Below are positions 1-10,856 of a stretch of 64,000 nt of DNA, in pieces. The notes beneath the pieces were generated by a model that saw nothing but the letters and a program-made list of their open reading frames with translations, did not search any database and was not told where the DNA came from. The position numbers and the translations under genes are program-made. Source of the DNA: Psychroflexus sediminis (lineage in GTDB: Bacteria; Bacteroidota; Bacteroidia; Flavobacteriales; Flavobacteriaceae). Each line of letters starts with the position of its first letter. The stretch's first letter is position 1. The stretch covers positions 186,001 through 250,000 of the forward strand of contig NZ_FNCW01000005.1 in assembly GCF_900099815.1 (NCBI RefSeq), read 5' to 3'.

Positions 1-1830
1 TTCTTGTAGAATACTTATAATTTCCCCACTTACTTGATCAAATTCAGGAATTTTAGCCTTTTCAACTTCATTAACCTGCATCATCAAAAACTGATCCGAA
101 TGTTTGTAAATTTTACTCAAGCCTTCTTCAAACTTAAAATTTTCAGGAAGTTTTAAAGAAGATTTCTCTAAAAGTACTTCTTCTGAAATAATTTCCTCTG
201 GCAATTGAAATAAACTGTCATTAGTACTTCTGCTTTGTAATTCGGACGCTAAAGATTCTAAGGTTTTTTTGCTTTTCGAAGTATAGAGCTGACCTCTCAC
301 TTTTTGTGGAATCTTAAAATCCGACGCATTGGCAGAATAATACTTTTTTTGCAGAAGTGTATCCTCTGCCACAGGTTCCCAGATTTTTTCTTTCATGTAA
401 TCAAAAATCAAAACGCCATTTTTATAGCCTTCAATTCGGTCTCCAAACTCTTTGTCAGTTTCTGGTAACCTTGTTTTGTGATAAGCCAAAAGCTCGCTAT
501 ACACCAAATCGTCAATAGCATTTTCAACAACTACTTTAAAAGCTGGCAAATCTGAAAAGCTACGCTGCTGTCTTTCTAAATAAGCTCCAAAAGTCGCATA
601 ATCCACAGTTCTGTCCTCGACTTTTATAATGTACCTGGAAGCTGATTTTTTCTGAGGCTCATATGTCCATTTACCCTGGGTAAAACTGGAATCGATTAAA
701 CTCAAGAAATGATCCTTAGCATCTTCATTTATTTCGACCTCATACAAGCTCTCCAGGTCTTCTTTAATCTTAGTAATCAAATATTTAGATCGTGAAGAAC
801 TTTTTAACCTTTTCTTGTAGTCTTCCTTTACCTCATCATAAGGTTTTAAGGGAATGCTTTCAATTAATTTGACAATATGCCATCCAAATCGGGTTTTGAA
901 AGGCTTCGTATAATCACCCTCCTTTTCCAAATCATAAGCCTTGTTTTCATATACTTTTGAATTTAATCCCCCTAAACTAAAAACCGGAACATAACCTCCA
1001 TCACCAGCCGTATTAGGATCTTGACTGTATTGCTTAGCAAGCTCATGAAAATCATCACCTTCTTCTAGCCGCTTATAAATTTTTTGAATTCTCACCTCGG
1101 CATCTTGAAGCGAATCACTGGCTAATACCATAATATGAGCCGTTTTGAGCTGACCTTTAGAGAGGCGCTCCCCGGTCTTCTTTATGATATGATAGCCAAA
1201 ATCTGTTCTTACTGGATTTGAAATTTCACCAACGTCAAGCTTATAAGCCGTATCTTCAAATTCATAAACCATTTTAAATGCATTGAACCAGTTCATATCA
1301 CCAGCATTGGATTGAACAGAAGGATCATCGGAATACTGTTTGGCTAAAGTTTCAAAATCCTCTCCATTCTCCATGCGTTTCCTTATCATCAATGCCTTCT
1401 GATAGACTTCAGTAGTATCTTCTTCATACTTAGGCAAATTCAGTAAAATATGACTTGCTCTAACTTCGGTTTTAGTCCTGTCATAGGTCTCTTTAACCAT
1501 AGCTTCAGTAACTTCACCATTGGAAATATAACTGTCTGCAATTTGTTTATAATATCTTCCAAATTCCTTTTTGAAAGACGAAAGCGTATCTAATTGAATA
1601 GCGTAAGCCGACTTTAATTTTAAATGGAAATTGACATATCGCTCCAGATGTTTTTCGACAGACTCAGAAGAAGCAGAGACGATATCAGAATTCTTTTGGT
1701 AGGATGTAATAAACTCATCCACCTTATATTCTTGCCCATCGATTTGGAAAAGAGTTTGGCCCTCAATTTGGGCATTTGCTGCAAAACCAATACATAATGC
1801 GCTTAGGCAAAAACTTAAAAGGGACTTCAT
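1..1830 (-). CDS. Periplasmic peptidyl-prolyl cis-trans isomerase, parvulin type (3' end lies beyond the window)
   Basis: Folding helper of the envelope: a PpiC/SurA-like prolyl isomerase. The reading frame is open over all 610 codons and runs off the left edge without a stop, so the C-terminus is missing. Residues 1-20 form a signal peptide (MKSLLSFCLS start, cleavage after FAANA). Two parvulin domains follow. The first is about residues 123-218 (RASHILLNLP, then FGYHIIKK). The second is about 228-335 (TAHIMVLAS, then FGWHIVKL). The rest is a long C-terminal region with no motif I recognise. Two tandem rotamase domains in a long secreted protein match the flavobacterial PpiC/SurA family. The start ATG is at 1828-1830, 17 bases after a good -7 box. 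Function is from family membership; client proteins are unknown. Confidence 0.9.
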   Translation of the reverse strand, partial: MKSLLSFCLSALCIGFAANAQIEGQTLFQIDGQEYKVDEFITSYQKNSDIVSASSESVEKHLERYVNFHLKLKSAYAIQLDTLSSFKKEFGRYYKQIADSYISNGEVTEAMVKETYDRTKTEVRASHILLNLPKYEEDTTEVYQKALMIRKRMENGEDFETLAKQYSDDPSVQSNAGDMNWFNAFKMVYEFEDTAYKLDVGEISNPVRTDFGYHIIKKTGERLSKGQLKTAHIMVLASDSLQDAEVRIQKIYKRLEEGDDFHELAKQYSQDPNTAGDGGYVPVFSLGGLNSKVYENKAYDLEKEGDYTKPFKTRFGWHIVKLIESIPLKPYDEVKEDYKKRLKSSSRSKYLITKIKEDLESLYEVEINEDAKDHFLSLIDSSFTQGKWTYEPQKKSASRYIIKVEDRTVDYATFGAYLERQQRSFSDLPAFKVVVENAIDDLVYSELLAYHKTRLPETDKEFGDRIEGYKNGVLIFDYMKEKIWEPVAEDTLLQKKYYSANASDFKIPQKVRGQLYTSKSKKTLESLASELQSRSTNDSLFQLPEEIISEEVLLEKSSLKLPENFKFEEGLSKIYKHSDQFLMMQVNEVEKAKIPEFDQVSGEIISILQE

Positions 1831-1846
1831 TTTTTTATTTTGAACG

Positions 1847-1876
1847 CAAAAGTAAGAAAAATGCTACTGCTCACAA
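1847..1876 (-). promoter_or_regulatory. Bacteroidota-type promoter of the parvulin gene
   Basis: On the minus strand, TTG at 1874-1876 is followed after exactly 19 bases by TACTTTTG at 1847-1854. This fits the Bacteroidota vegetative promoter (-33 TTTG, -7 TAnnTTTG). Transcription would begin near 1840, giving a leader of about 10 bases. Confidence 0.65.
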
Positions 1877-1944
1877 CGTTTAAGTTTTGTTTAAAAGATT
1901 GAGTTCTTGTTTTGTACTTTTCAGATTAAGATTAAACTTGTAGC

Positions 1945-2397
1945 ATGACATACACGACCGAAATTATCATCGATAGGCCCAGAGAAGAAATCATCAAAGT
2001 CTTTGAAGACAGCAGCCTCCTTCCCCATTGGCAACGCGGTTTAAAGCGGAGTCGTGTCATTAGCGGTAAAGAAGGTGAAGTAGGTAGCAAGCGAAAACTC
2101 TACATCAGCATTGAAGGCCAGTCCATCAAAATGACAGAAACCATCATTAAAAAGAATCTCCCAGAAGAATGGCATGGCAACTACACTGCTAAAGGGATGG
2201 AAAGTATTCAAAAAAATTATTTTGAGGCCATTGAAGACCATAAAACCAAATGGACCTCCTATAGTGAATTCAAATTTTCTGGCTTTATGAAACTTATCAG
2301 CAAACTCCTTCCAGACATCTTCAAAAAACGCTCAGTTCTGGTGCAGCAGGACTTTAAAGCTTTTATCGAAGAGGGTAAGAGTGTGAAAACAAATTAA
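1945..2397 (+). CDS. SRPBCC-family protein (START/polyketide-cyclase-like fold)
   Basis: A 150-residue cytoplasmic protein with no signal peptide or membrane segment. The N-terminus (TTEIIIDRPREEIIKVFEDS) has the beta strand and helix that open the helix-grip fold. Then comes PHWQRGLK, where the SRPBCC family places the tryptophan after the first helix. The rest alternates predicted strands and ends in a long amphipathic helix (FKAFIEEGKS). Members of this superfamily bind hydrophobic ligands in a deep cavity; the ligand here cannot be told from sequence. It lies alone between the divergent parvulin gene and the co-directional OmpH-like gene, 52 bases apart. Specific function is unknown. Confidence 0.8.
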   Translation: MTYTTEIIIDRPREEIIKVFEDSSLLPHWQRGLKRSRVISGKEGEVGSKRKLYISIEGQSIKMTETIIKKNLPEEWHGNYTAKGMESIQKNYFEAIEDHKTKWTSYSEFKFSGFMKLISKLLPDIFKKRSVLVQQDFKAFIEEGKSVKTN

Positions 2398-2403
2398 GTA
2401 AGG

Positions 2404-2434
2404 TTTGATTTATAATTAATATTGACTTTATTTG
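2404..2434 (+). promoter_or_regulatory. Probable promoter of the OmpH-like gene
   Basis: TTTG at 2404-2407, a 19-base spacer, then TTTATTTG at 2427-2434, which differs from TAnnTTTG at one position. The predicted start of transcription is near 2441, nine bases before the ATG. Confidence 0.5.
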
Positions 2435-2449
2435 TAAAAAATTTTAAAA

Positions 2450-2992
2450 ATGAAACACTTTATTTGGATTGCATTACTCACAATGAGTCTAACTTCTTTT
2501 GCACAGACCAAAGTAGGAACCGTCAATAACGAATACATTCTTTCTAAGATGCCAGAAATTAAGGATGTTGAGGAAAAACTTAAGGTTTATAGTGCTAAGC
2601 TTGATAGTACCATTCAGGTGAAATATGAAGCCTACCAAGTAGTTGTAGAAGAATACAACCAAAAAGAACAGGAAGGCATGAACGATGTGATGAAAAAAAT
2701 TAAACAGAAAGAAATCATCGATCTTGAAGAAGACCTTAAAAATTTACAGCAAAATTCTTCTAAAATGCTTCAAATTCAGCAAGATGAATACTTAAGGCCG
2801 CTGTACACTAAAATAGGCAGAGCTTTGGAAGCTATTGTTAAGGAAGAAGGTTATACTCAAATTTTTGATGAAAACAACAGTATTATTTACATCGATCCAA
2901 AATTTGACCTAACACTGAAAGTTCTCGAAAGACTGGGTATAGAAGTCCAAGAAAACGCAGAAGTTGTTCCAGAAGAAAAACCTGGAAACTAA
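2450..2992 (+). CDS. OmpH/Skp-family periplasmic chaperone
   Basis: A 180-residue secreted protein. It has a signal peptide of about 18 residues (MKHFIWIALLTMSLTSFAQ) and then TKVGTVNNEYILSKMPE, the short beta segment that starts Skp/OmpH proteins (consensus KIGYVNTEYILSKMPE). A long charged coiled coil rich in K, E and Q follows at about residues 38-120, then DEYLRPLYTKIGRALEAIV and a short acidic tail. Skp-type trimers use such helical arms to hold unfolded outer-membrane proteins in the periplasm. The gene is alone and ends at a strong bidirectional terminator. The nearby parvulin is another envelope folding factor, but it is transcribed in the opposite direction. Confidence 0.88.
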   Translation: MKHFIWIALLTMSLTSFAQTKVGTVNNEYILSKMPEIKDVEEKLKVYSAKLDSTIQVKYEAYQVVVEEYNQKEQEGMNDVMKKIKQKEIIDLEEDLKNLQQNSSKMLQIQQDEYLRPLYTKIGRALEAIVKEEGYTQIFDENNSIIYIDPKFDLTLKVLERLGIEVQENAEVVPEEKPGN

Positions 2993-3010
2993 TAATACCA
3001 CTTGTGTTCT

Positions 3011-3058
3011 ATAACTTAAAAAGGCTCGAAATGTAAATTTCGAGCCTTTTTAAGTTAT
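3011..3058. terminator. Bidirectional intrinsic terminator between ompH-like gene and guaB
   Basis: A perfect 22-bp inverted repeat (arms 3011-3032 and 3037-3058) with a 4-base loop. A-rich and T-rich outer arms give a U-tract on both strands. It separates two convergent genes. Confidence 0.9.
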
Positions 3059-3078
3059 ATCAATTGTTTAATCGGTGC

Positions 3079-4545
3079 TTATCGGCTGTAATTGGGTGCT
3101 TCTTTAGTGATGGAAACACTATGCGGATGACTTTCCATGATTCCCGAAGCTGTAATTTGAACAAAACCACCAGTTTCCTTAAGGGTTTTGATGTCTTTTG
3201 CTCCGCAATAGCCCATACCCGCTCTTAAACCACCTATAAACTGAACCATGCTTTCTACCAGTTCGCCTTTATATGGCACACGGCCTACGATGCCCTCCGG
3301 CACTAACTTCTTAATATCGGCTTCCACATCCTGGAAATATCGGTCTTTAGATCCTTTATCCATTGCTTCTATAGAACCCATTCCTCGGTAAGATTTGAAT
3401 TTTCTGCCTTCGTAAATAATGGTCTCACCCGGGGATTCTTTAGTTCCAGCCAGCAGTGAACCCAGCATCACACAATCTGCTCCTCCGGCAATAGCTTTTG
3501 GAATGTCACCCGTATAGCGAATGCCACCATCAGCTATCACAGGAACTCCCGTGCCTTTTAGGGCTTCAGAAACTTCCATTACAGCAGAAAGTTGAGGAAA
3601 TCCAACACCTGCGACAATTCGCGTTGTACAAATAGAGCCCGGACCAATACCTACTTTTACGGCATCTGCGCCAGCATCCACCAAATACTTAGCAGCTTCA
3701 GCAGTGGCTATATTCCCAACTACAACATCGAGTTTTGGAAATTCCTTTTTGATGCGTTTTAAAACATCGACCACACCTTTGGTATGCCCGTGAGCTGTAT
3801 CGATGACCACAGCATCTACTCCGGCATTAACCAAAGCAGAAGCTCTTTCTACTATATCACTGGTAACACCCAAAGCTGCTGCAACCCGTAATCTCCCGTA
3901 GCTATCCTTGTTGGCAAAAGGCTTTTGAGTGAGTTTGGTTATATCTCTAAAGGTGATTAAGCCAACGAGCTTGTTGTCTTTATCGACCACTGGTAATTTT
4001 TCGATTTTATGCTTTTGTAAAATAACCTCAGCTTCTTTAAGCGAAGTGCCTTCACTTACGGTGACCAGGTTTTTGGCCGTCATGACTTCTTTGATGGCCC
4101 TATCATTCTTCTGCTCGAAACGCAAATCACGATTGGTTACGATACCAATCAATCTATAGGCATCGTCTACAATAGGGATCCCACCAATGCTGTGTTCTCT
4201 CATGCTGTCGTTGGCATCTTTTACCGTAGCGGTAATAGGCAGGGTGACCGGATCTATGATCATACCGCTCTCAGCACGCTTCACCCGTCTTACTTTGAGC
4301 GCCTGCTCCTCGATTGTCATGTTCTTATGAAGTACACCAATTCCACCTTCCTGAGCAATTGCAATGGCCATCCTGGATTCTGTAACCGTATCCATGGCTG
4401 CAGAAACTATTGGAACATTTAGTGTTATGTTTTTGGTGAATTTGCTTTCAATACTTACGGTTCTCGGCAGAACGTCTGAATAAGCAGGTACTAAAAGAAC
4501 ATCGTCATAGGTAAGCCCCAGTCCTTTTACTTTTGAATTTGTCAT
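3079..4545 (-). CDS. guaB: IMP dehydrogenase
   Basis: Oxidises IMP to XMP with NAD+, the committed step of GMP synthesis. The 488-residue protein has the usual layout: an (alpha/beta)8 barrel beginning [13 protein letters not shown], two CBS domains inserted at about residues 98-205, the catalytic loop [10 protein letters not shown] with Cys306, and the flap region ([18 protein letters not shown]). The C-terminus [15 protein letters not shown] is typical of the family. I place the start at the ATG at 4543-4545 (MTNSKVKGL) rather than 33 bases upstream, because the upstream segment overlaps the TATATTTG promoter box. It is a single gene with its own promoter and terminator. Confidence 0.97.
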   Translation of the reverse strand: MTNSKVKGLGLTYDDVLLVPAYSDVLPRTVSIESKFTKNITLNVPIVSAAMDTVTESRMAIAIAQEGGIGVLHKNMTIEEQALKVRRVKRAESGMIIDPVTLPITATVKDANDSMREHSIGGIPIVDDAYRLIGIVTNRDLRFEQKNDRAIKEVMTAKNLVTVSEGTSLKEAEVILQKHKIEKLPVVDKDNKLVGLITFRDITKLTQKPFANKDSYGRLRVAAALGVTSDIVERASALVNAGVDAVVIDTAHGHTKGVVDVLKRIKKEFPKLDVVVGNIATAEAAKYLVDAGADAVKVGIGPGSICTTRIVAGVGFPQLSAVMEVSEALKGTGVPVIADGGIRYTGDIPKAIAGGADCVMLGSLLAGTKESPGETIIYEGRKFKSYRGMGSIEAMDKGSKDRYFQDVEADIKKLVPEGIVGRVPYKGELVESMVQFIGGLRAGMGYCGAKDIKTLKETGGFVQITASGIMESHPHSVSITKEAPNYSR

Positions 4546-4567
4546 TGCAATTAGATTTAATTGCGTG

Positions 4568-4575
4568 CAAATATA
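4568..4575 (-). promoter_or_regulatory. -7 promoter box of guaB
   Basis: TATATTTG on the minus strand, a perfect match to TAnnTTTG, 22 bases before the guaB ATG. No clear -33 TTG is visible at the usual distance. Confidence 0.55.
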
Positions 4576-4833
4576 CATGATTTGTAATTAAGTAACTGAG
4601 ACTTTAAGGTTTAGTTTAGAAGGTGGAAATTTTGATTCCTTTTTGGATTATTTCCTCTGATTACAATTTCTAAAAATTAATCATAAAATTTGATTTAAAA
4701 GGAATTTTCAACATTTAAACTAATGTTGTCTAAGGAGCTTTTCTGCTTACACAAAAGCTGGAATTAAGTATATTTTCCAATTCTGCTGAAAAACCACAAC
4801 TAATAAAATAGCTTTCCTGACAGATATTTATTT

Positions 4834-7029
4834 TTAAACCAATGCATTGATTTGCGAAGAGTCCAAACAAAAAAGGCCTGAGATTCTGGATGAATTCACG
4901 AGCTCAACCATATCTTCAATTTTCATATCCTCAAATGTGGTAAAAATATTAATATCTGCGCTCCGCCCTCTGGCAACATGCTCTTTCAAATCCCCTTGCC
5001 TCACGTCCAGATTTGTATTTTTCGGAAATCTCACCATATAATTTAATCTCTTTATATCATCTGAAGTAAAACAATTCTCCTCTTCACAAACGACATGAAC
5101 ATTGAGCGTTCCTTTCCAGTTTTGAGACATGAGAATTGATGTCAAAATCGACAAATTATTATTTCCAATGTCAAAAGATTCTTTCCAGTCTGACGGAATA
5201 TTTTTTAACCAAAGGTGAATACTTTTCTCTATAGCCAGGCTTGCCGTAGAATAGGGAATATACAAAAGCATACCGTAGTCATTCTTGCGCGTATCCTGAT
5301 ACAACTTATTTATATTTTCTGGCACATAATCGGAAGAATCCAAACTTACAAAGATTGTATTTGGTTTAAAAAACGCTGCATTTAAGGATTGCATACTTGC
5401 ATTTACGGTGGGATTAAAGCCTTCATTATCGACCATGGTATAAGAAGCCGATAATTTCAGCTCAGAAAATTTTCTGACTGATTTTATGACAAATGACTGG
5501 AGATACCTCTGCTCTTTTTCATCTGTATTTTTCAGCAGCAAAATCTTTGCCGACCCTTGAGGCTTTATGATAGAATAAATGAGTTTAAATGAACTTCTTA
5601 AGTCCTTAGCTCTTATAACAGGAACCAACAGGTCCGGCCGCCAGGACCTTACCTCCTTCTCTTTTCTTAGCTCGTTGCTCTTCTTTGTAGCCCATTCTGC
5701 TAAAGCTGTAAACAAACCACTTCTGGAGTCACCAGCTTCAGATTTAAGCCTCAGGCTCATCAGGTATAAATAAAAAACAATGATGAATACCAGCGAAAAA
5801 ATAGCTACCATAACGTTTAAAATAAACATCATAGCAATAGAACCCAAAGCTCCCAGAGCAGGAATAATCATACTCAGCCTGAGTGTAGGCCTAAAGCTAG
5901 GTAAATTGAGAGATTGCTCTATCAAAACTATAACATTGACCATAGCGTAAGTAATCATGAAAAACATAGTAATTAAAGGAGCAATGGTATTAAGATTTCG
6001 AAGTGACAATCCAATAATAACAATGACTGTTGTAATCAACATGGCATGTACAGGCTCACCTCTTCGTGATGATCGTTTAGCTATAAATTTACTTTTGGGT
6101 AGAATATTTTTTTCGCCTAAAGCAAGTAAAATTCTTGGTGCTCCCACAAATGAGCCAAGTGCAGAAGATAAAGTTGCACCCAGTAAACCGGCTAAAACAA
6201 TAGGAGGATATAGTGATTTTTCAATGAAAATATTATAATTATTCACAAGTTCCTCTGGACTTGCAATTAAAGCTGCTACAAAAGCAAGAGAGATGTATAT
6301 TATCGTAGTCAAAACCACTGATGTAAGTGTACCATATGGAATGCTTTTTCGGGGATTGGTCAGGTCTCCAGACATATTAGCCCCTGCCATGACACCTGTA
6401 ACAGCCGGAAAAAACACCGCAAATACTATCCAAAAAGAATCACCTCCCGTACCATCGTCAGAGCCTGCAAAATCTCCGATCCATTGAAAGTCATAATTTA
6501 AATCATGAATAAAAAGTGATCCAAAAATAGAAACCAGAGAGAACACTATAATTCCTAAAATAATATACTGGATTTTAAATGCGAAACTTGTGCTGATAAA
6601 AGCAATCCCCATGATTACCGAAAAAACAGCTGCATCAAGTATCAAAGGATTAAACTCTGGTAAAAGCATTTGTAAACCTTCTCGAAACCCGAAAACATAC
6701 ATAGCAACAGCAATGGCCTGAGCAAAATAGAACGGTATACCTATGGCACCGCCTATTTCTACTCCCAAAGATTGAGAGATTAAACTAAACGCTCCCCCAC
6801 TCCCAATACGCACATTGGTTGTAATAGAGGACAAACTCAGCGCTGTGGTGAAAGTGATTGCAACTGCAAGTAAGACAATACCAATAGCACCGCCAACCCC
6901 TGCATTACCTACCACCCAGGAATATCGAATGTACATTATCACACCTAAAATTGTGAGCGTAGTTGGTGTAAATACACCAGCAAAAGTGCCAAAGGTTTTT
7001 TTAGGTTTTTTACTTTGTTCCAAATTCAA
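4834..7029 (-). CDS. SLC12-like cation-chloride cotransporter family permease
   Basis: A 731-residue APC-superfamily transporter that resembles the eukaryotic Na-K-Cl / K-Cl cotransporters. Residues 1-45 contain FGTFAGVFTPTTLTILGVIM and IRYSWVVG, the first transmembrane helix signature. About twelve hydrophobic segments follow up to about residue 430. The soluble C-terminal half (about 440-731) has the SLC12-like architecture and includes RSWRPDLLVPV. The substrate ion is not predictable. The only in-frame start that keeps the conserved first helix is TTG at 7027-7029, because a stop (TAA) lies just upstream in frame. The gene is monocistronic, between guaB and a terminator-bearing gap. Confidence 0.85.
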   Translation of the reverse strand: MNLEQSKKPKKTFGTFAGVFTPTTLTILGVIMYIRYSWVVGNAGVGGAIGIVLLAVAITFTTALSLSSITTNVRIGSGGAFSLISQSLGVEIGGAIGIPFYFAQAIAVAMYVFGFREGLQMLLPEFNPLILDAAVFSVIMGIAFISTSFAFKIQYIILGIIVFSLVSIFGSLFIHDLNYDFQWIGDFAGSDDGTGGDSFWIVFAVFFPAVTGVMAGANMSGDLTNPRKSIPYGTLTSVVLTTIIYISLAFVAALIASPEELVNNYNIFIEKSLYPPIVLAGLLGATLSSALGSFVGAPRILLALGEKNILPKSKFIAKRSSRRGEPVHAMLITTVIVIIGLSLRNLNTIAPLITMFFMITYAMVNVIVLIEQSLNLPSFRPTLRLSMIIPALGALGSIAMMFILNVMVAIFSLVFIIVFYLYLMSLRLKSEAGDSRSGLFTALAEWATKKSNELRKEKEVRSWRPDLLVPVIRAKDLRSSFKLIYSIIKPQGSAKILLLKNTDEKEQRYLQSFVIKSVRKFSELKLSASYTMVDNEGFNPTVNASMQSLNAAFFKPNTIFVSLDSSDYVPENINKLYQDTRKNDYGMLLYIPYSTASLAIEKSIHLWLKNIPSDWKESFDIGNNNLSILTSILMSQNWKGTLNVHVVCEEENCFTSDDIKRLNYMVRFPKNTNLDVRQGDLKEHVARGRSADINIFTTFEDMKIEDMVELVNSSRISGLFCLDSSQINALV

Positions 7030-7197
7030 ATCAGTCTTTATTTAAGCATATTTTATTCAAGGTATTGCATATACAATACTTATCAGATTATTAAAATTAT
7101 GATTTTTAACCTAAACCCAAATAGTGAAAACAATAAAATCTGTTTTATTTTAAATCTATTGAAAAACTCTGTGTGAGGGATTGCAGTGGTTAACCAT

Positions 7198-7243
7198 AAA
7201 AAAAGCCTGCCCCTGACAGATATCATCAGGGGCAGGCTTTTTT
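7198..7243. terminator. Intrinsic terminator, bidirectional form
   Basis: An 18-bp stem (arms about 7199-7216 and 7226-7243) with core GCCTGCCCCTGA and its complement, flanked by A and T runs. It lies downstream of the minus-strand icmF gene and upstream of the transporter gene, so it most likely ends the icmF transcript. Confidence 0.85.
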
Positions 7244-7421
7244 ATAAAATATCGAAATCACTTTGTTCATCGGTATAAGTGAATAGCACCCATTTTGCAA
7301 GCTTAAGCTTGTAAAACCAAAGTTTCAATAAACTCATCCCGAATCCACTGCGTTCATCGGGATAAGCGATCCGAACACCTTCCAATGCCAAAGCTTTGGG
7401 CATTGGAAGATGGCTCACTGC
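7244..7421. repeat. Short intergenic zone with imperfect direct and inverted repeats
   Basis: Two related segments, 7258-7290 and 7345-7379, share GTTCATCGG-TATAAG-like cores and end in CACC. A separate inverted repeat (CTTCCAATGCC at 7379-7389 with GGCATTGGAAG at 7399-7409) sits 13 bases beyond the icmF stop codon. ATCCCGA at 7336-7342 pairs with TCGGGAT at 7357-7363. No reading frame is credible here. The 7030-7197 part of the gap holds nothing I recognise. Confidence 0.5.
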
Positions 7422-10400
7422 TTACATATTTCTACGGTACTGGCCACCGACCTCAAACAAGGCTTCGGTGATTTGTCCTAAAGAACAGTATTTGGTCGCT
7501 TCCATCAATTCTTCGAACATGTTCTCATTCTTGATAGCAGCTTCCTGAATGCGTTTCAGCTGATCCTGAGCTCTGTCTTCATAAACATGATGCAACTTGG
7601 TAAGTGTGTTGATCTGGTATTCTTTTTCCTCTTCAGTAGCTCGGATGACTTCCCTTGGTTTTACCGTTGGCGATCCCTTGGAACTCAAAAACGTATTCAC
7701 CCCGATAATTGGGAATTCTCCCGTGTGTTTAAGGGTTTCGTAATGCAGACTTTCTTCCTGTATTTTGCTGCGCTGGTACATGGTTTCCATAGCACCGAGC
7801 ACCCCGCCACGCTCTGTAAGCCGGTCAAATTCCAGCAATACAGCTTCCTCGACTAGGTCTGTCAATTCCTCGATGATGAAGGAACCCTGGATTGGATTTT
7901 CGTTTTTGGCCAAGCCTAATTCTTTATTGATAATCAGCTGGATAGCCATAGCACGTCTTACGGATTCTTCGGTTGGTGTGGTGATCGCTTCATCGTAGGC
8001 ATTGGTGTGTAACGAATTACAGTTATCGTAAATCGCATATAGCGCTTGTAGGGTCGTACGGATATCATTAAAGTCGATTTCCTGGGCATGAAGCGATCTT
8101 CCTGAGGTCTGGATGTGATATTTCAACATCTGTGCTCTAGAATTCGCGCCATACTTATCTCGCATAGCCTTAGACCAGATACGTCTGGCCACTCTGCCAA
8201 TCACCGCGTATTCCGGATCGATTCCGTTGGAGAAAAAGAAACTCAAGTTAGGTCCGAATTTATTGATGTCCATGCCTCGGCTCAGGTAATATTCAACGTA
8301 TGTAAACCCGTTGGAGAGAGTCAGAGCCAGTTGCGTAATTGGGTTAGCCCCAGCTTCAGCAATGTGGTAACCCGAAATAGAAACCGAATAAAAGTTTCTT
8401 ACTTTGTTTTCGATAAAATACTCCTGGACATCTCCCATCAAGCGGATCGCAAATTCGGTGGAGAAAATGCAGGTGTTCTGGGCCTGATCTTCTTTAAGGA
8501 TATCGGCCTGAACCGTTCCGCGAACCACTGCTATGGTTTCCATTTTGATCTCCTGGTAAACATCTGCCGGCAGGACCATATCGCCGGTCACGCCAAGCAG
8601 CATCAAACCCAGTCCGTTATTGCCTTCAGGAAGTTTGCCCTGATAGGTGGGACGCTCGCTGCCGTTTTCTTGGTATATCTTTTTGATCTTGGTTTCAACT
8701 TCTTTTTCAAGACCGTTTTCCTTGATGTATTTCTCACACTGCTGATCGATGGCTGCGTTCATAAAAAAACCGAGCAACATCGGCGCTGGTCCGTTTATAG
8801 TCATACTCACAGAGGTCATGGCATCAGCCAGGTCGAATCCTGAGTAAAGTTTCTTGGCATCGTCCAGACAGCAAATAGAAACTCCTGCATTCCCGATTTT
8901 ACCATAAATATCTGGTCGGTGATCGGGGTCGTTTCCATACAGGGTCACAGAATCGAATGCTGTAGACAGTCGCTTGGCAGGCAGACCGGCACTCACATAG
9001 TGAAATCTGCGATTCGTACGTTCCGGACCGCCTTCACCGGCAAACATTCTAGTAGGGTCCTCTCCTGTTCTTTTGAATGGGTAGAGTCCCGCCGTGTAAG
9101 GGAATTCGCCTGGTACGTTTTCCTGCAGTAACCACTTGAGCAGGTCTCCCCAGGCTTTGTATTTCGGCAAGGCTACCTTTGGGATTTTTAAATGGGAAAG
9201 AGACTCCGAGTAGGTATCAATTTTGATTTCTTTGTCTCTTACTTTGAAGGTGTAAACATCGTCGGTATATTTCTGAACGACATCTTCCCAGCCTAAAATC
9301 TTCTCCCAGTTGTAAGGATCGAAATCCATTTTAACCCGGTCAAATTCTTTTTTAAGCAGATCGACTAATGTCTCATTTTCCGGAATAGTCACCTCTTCCA
9401 AATGGCTTTCTTCGATGCCATTTTTATCCAGCTGAAGTTTCGAATTGGTGGCACTTTCCAGGGTTTTAAAAATACCGTAAAGCCTTTGAGCGACTTCTAC
9501 CTGTGCGTTTGCTTTCTCATCGTAAGAGCGGTTGCTTTCTGAAATCTCTGACAAGTAACGTGTTCTTGCAGGCGGAATCACAAATATTTTCTCTGACATC
9601 TCATCGGTAATCTGGTAATCACTCTTAAGGCTTGTAGATGTTTTTTCAGACAATTGATCCATGATTCTTTTATAAAGAATGTTCATCCCTGGATCATTGA
9701 ACTGAGAAGCAATAGTTCCATACACCGGGAGCGTTTCCGGTTTCGCATCCCACAGATTGTGATTGCGCTGGTATTGCTTTTTCACATCTCTCAGGGCATC
9801 TTTGGCACCGCGTTTATCGAATTTGTTGATTGCTACCAAATCAGCGAAATCCAGCATATCGATTTTTTCCAGCTGCGTCGCCGCACCAAATTCCGGGGTC
9901 ATGACATACAGTGAAACATCGGAATGGTCCAGGATTTCCGTGTCGCTTTGTCCAATACCCGAGGTTTCTAAAATGATAAGATCGTAGTTGGCTGCTTTCA
10001 TGACTTCCACAGCTTCCTGAACATATTTAGATAATGCGAGGTTGGATTGTCTAGTTGCTAATGAACGCATATACACTCTGGGTGAGTTGATAGCGTTCAT
10101 ACGAATTCTGTCCCCTAGCAGGGCACCGCCTGTTCTCCTTTTGGAAGGATCTACTGAGATAATTCCGATTTGTTTGTCATCAAAATCCACTAAAAATCGA
10201 CGTACTAACTCATCGACTAAAGAGGATTTTCCTGAGCCTCCGGTTCCTGTAATTCCCAAAACAGGAACTTTATTCGTATTCTTCTTTTGGATGGGTTCGA
10301 AAACGGCTTTGAATTCATCGTGCCTGTTTTCTGCTAAAGAAATAAGCCTTGCAATAGTATTGACATCTTTCTGGTCTAAATTCTCTTTGGTCTTTTCTGG

Positions 10401-10856
10401 AGCTTTAAGTTCCGGCGTAGGAAAGTCAGATTTTTTGACCAGATCATTAATCATCCCCTGAAGTCCCATTTCACGCCCGTCATCCGGAGAATAAATTCTG
10501 GTAATGCCATAGTCCATCAACTCCTCGATTTCTTCAGTAAGGATAACGCCGCCACCACCGCCGAAGATTTTAATATGTCCGGCGTCTTTCTCCTGAAGCA
10601 AATCGTACATGTATTTAAAGTATTCGTTATGCCCTCCCTGATAAGAGGTCATGGCAATGGCATTTACATCTTCCTGAATAGCGGTATTAACGACTTCCTC
10701 AACACTTCTGTCATGACCGAGATGAATCACTTCCACGCCTGTGGACTGGATGATCCGACGCATCACGTTGATGGCCGCATCATGACCATCAAACAAAGAG
10801 GCGGCAGTAACAATTCGTATTTGGTGTTGTGGGGTATATGGTTTTTGTTGCTCCAT
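7422..10856 (-). CDS. icmF: Fused coenzyme-B12-dependent acyl-CoA mutase (isobutyryl-CoA mutase type, IcmF)
   Basis: A single 1144-residue chain with three parts. Residues 10-145 are a B12-binding domain with the DGH cobalt-ligand motif (His25) and the GGGG loop at 99-102. Residues about 165-480 are a MeaB-like G-protein chaperone with P-loop GTGGSGKS (204-211) and [17 protein letters not shown]. Residues about 560-1140 are the mutase barrel. This order (B12 domain, G domain, mutase) defines IcmF. The segment [13 protein letters not shown] is IcmF-like and lacks the YATMYA-type motif of methylmalonyl-CoA mutase, so I favour isomerisation of isobutyryl-CoA to n-butyryl-CoA or a related branched acyl-CoA. 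Databases may label it methylmalonyl-CoA mutase. A stand-alone meaB lies at 58671. Confidence 0.92.
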   Translation of the reverse strand: MEQQKPYTPQHQIRIVTAASLFDGHDAAINVMRRIIQSTGVEVIHLGHDRSVEEVVNTAIQEDVNAIAMTSYQGGHNEYFKYMYDLLQEKDAGHIKIFGGGGGVILTEEIEELMDYGITRIYSPDDGREMGLQGMINDLVKKSDFPTPELKAPEKTKENLDQKDVNTIARLISLAENRHDEFKAVFEPIQKKNTNKVPVLGITGTGGSGKSSLVDELVRRFLVDFDDKQIGIISVDPSKRRTGGALLGDRIRMNAINSPRVYMRSLATRQSNLALSKYVQEAVEVMKAANYDLIILETSGIGQSDTEILDHSDVSLYVMTPEFGAATQLEKIDMLDFADLVAINKFDKRGAKDALRDVKKQYQRNHNLWDAKPETLPVYGTIASQFNDPGMNILYKRIMDQLSEKTSTSLKSDYQITDEMSEKIFVIPPARTRYLSEISESNRSYDEKANAQVEVAQRLYGIFKTLESATNSKLQLDKNGIEESHLEEVTIPENETLVDLLKKEFDRVKMDFDPYNWEKILGWEDVVQKYTDDVYTFKVRDKEIKIDTYSESLSHLKIPKVALPKYKAWGDLLKWLLQENVPGEFPYTAGLYPFKRTGEDPTRMFAGEGGPERTNRRFHYVSAGLPAKRLSTAFDSVTLYGNDPDHRPDIYGKIGNAGVSICCLDDAKKLYSGFDLADAMTSVSMTINGPAPMLLGFFMNAAIDQQCEKYIKENGLEKEVETKIKKIYQENGSERPTYQGKLPEGNNGLGLMLLGVTGDMVLPADVYQEIKMETIAVVRGTVQADILKEDQAQNTCIFSTEFAIRLMGDVQEYFIENKVRNFYSVSISGYHIAEAGANPITQLALTLSNGFTYVEYYLSRGMDINKFGPNLSFFFSNGIDPEYAVIGRVARRIWSKAMRDKYGANSRAQMLKYHIQTSGRSLHAQEIDFNDIRTTLQALYAIYDNCNSLHTNAYDEAITTPTEESVRRAMAIQLIINKELGLAKNENPIQGSFIIEELTDLVEEAVLLEFDRLTERGGVLGAMETMYQRSKIQEESLHYETLKHTGEFPIIGVNTFLSSKGSPTVKPREVIRATEEEKEYQINTLTKLHHVYEDRAQDQLKRIQEAAIKNENMFEELMEATKYCSLGQITEALFEVGGQYRRNM

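Noticed and set aside
8115-8843. A 242-codon open frame on the plus strand inside icmF.
   Set aside because: It is antisense to a well-conserved catalytic domain, has no family match by eye, no promoter and no leader.
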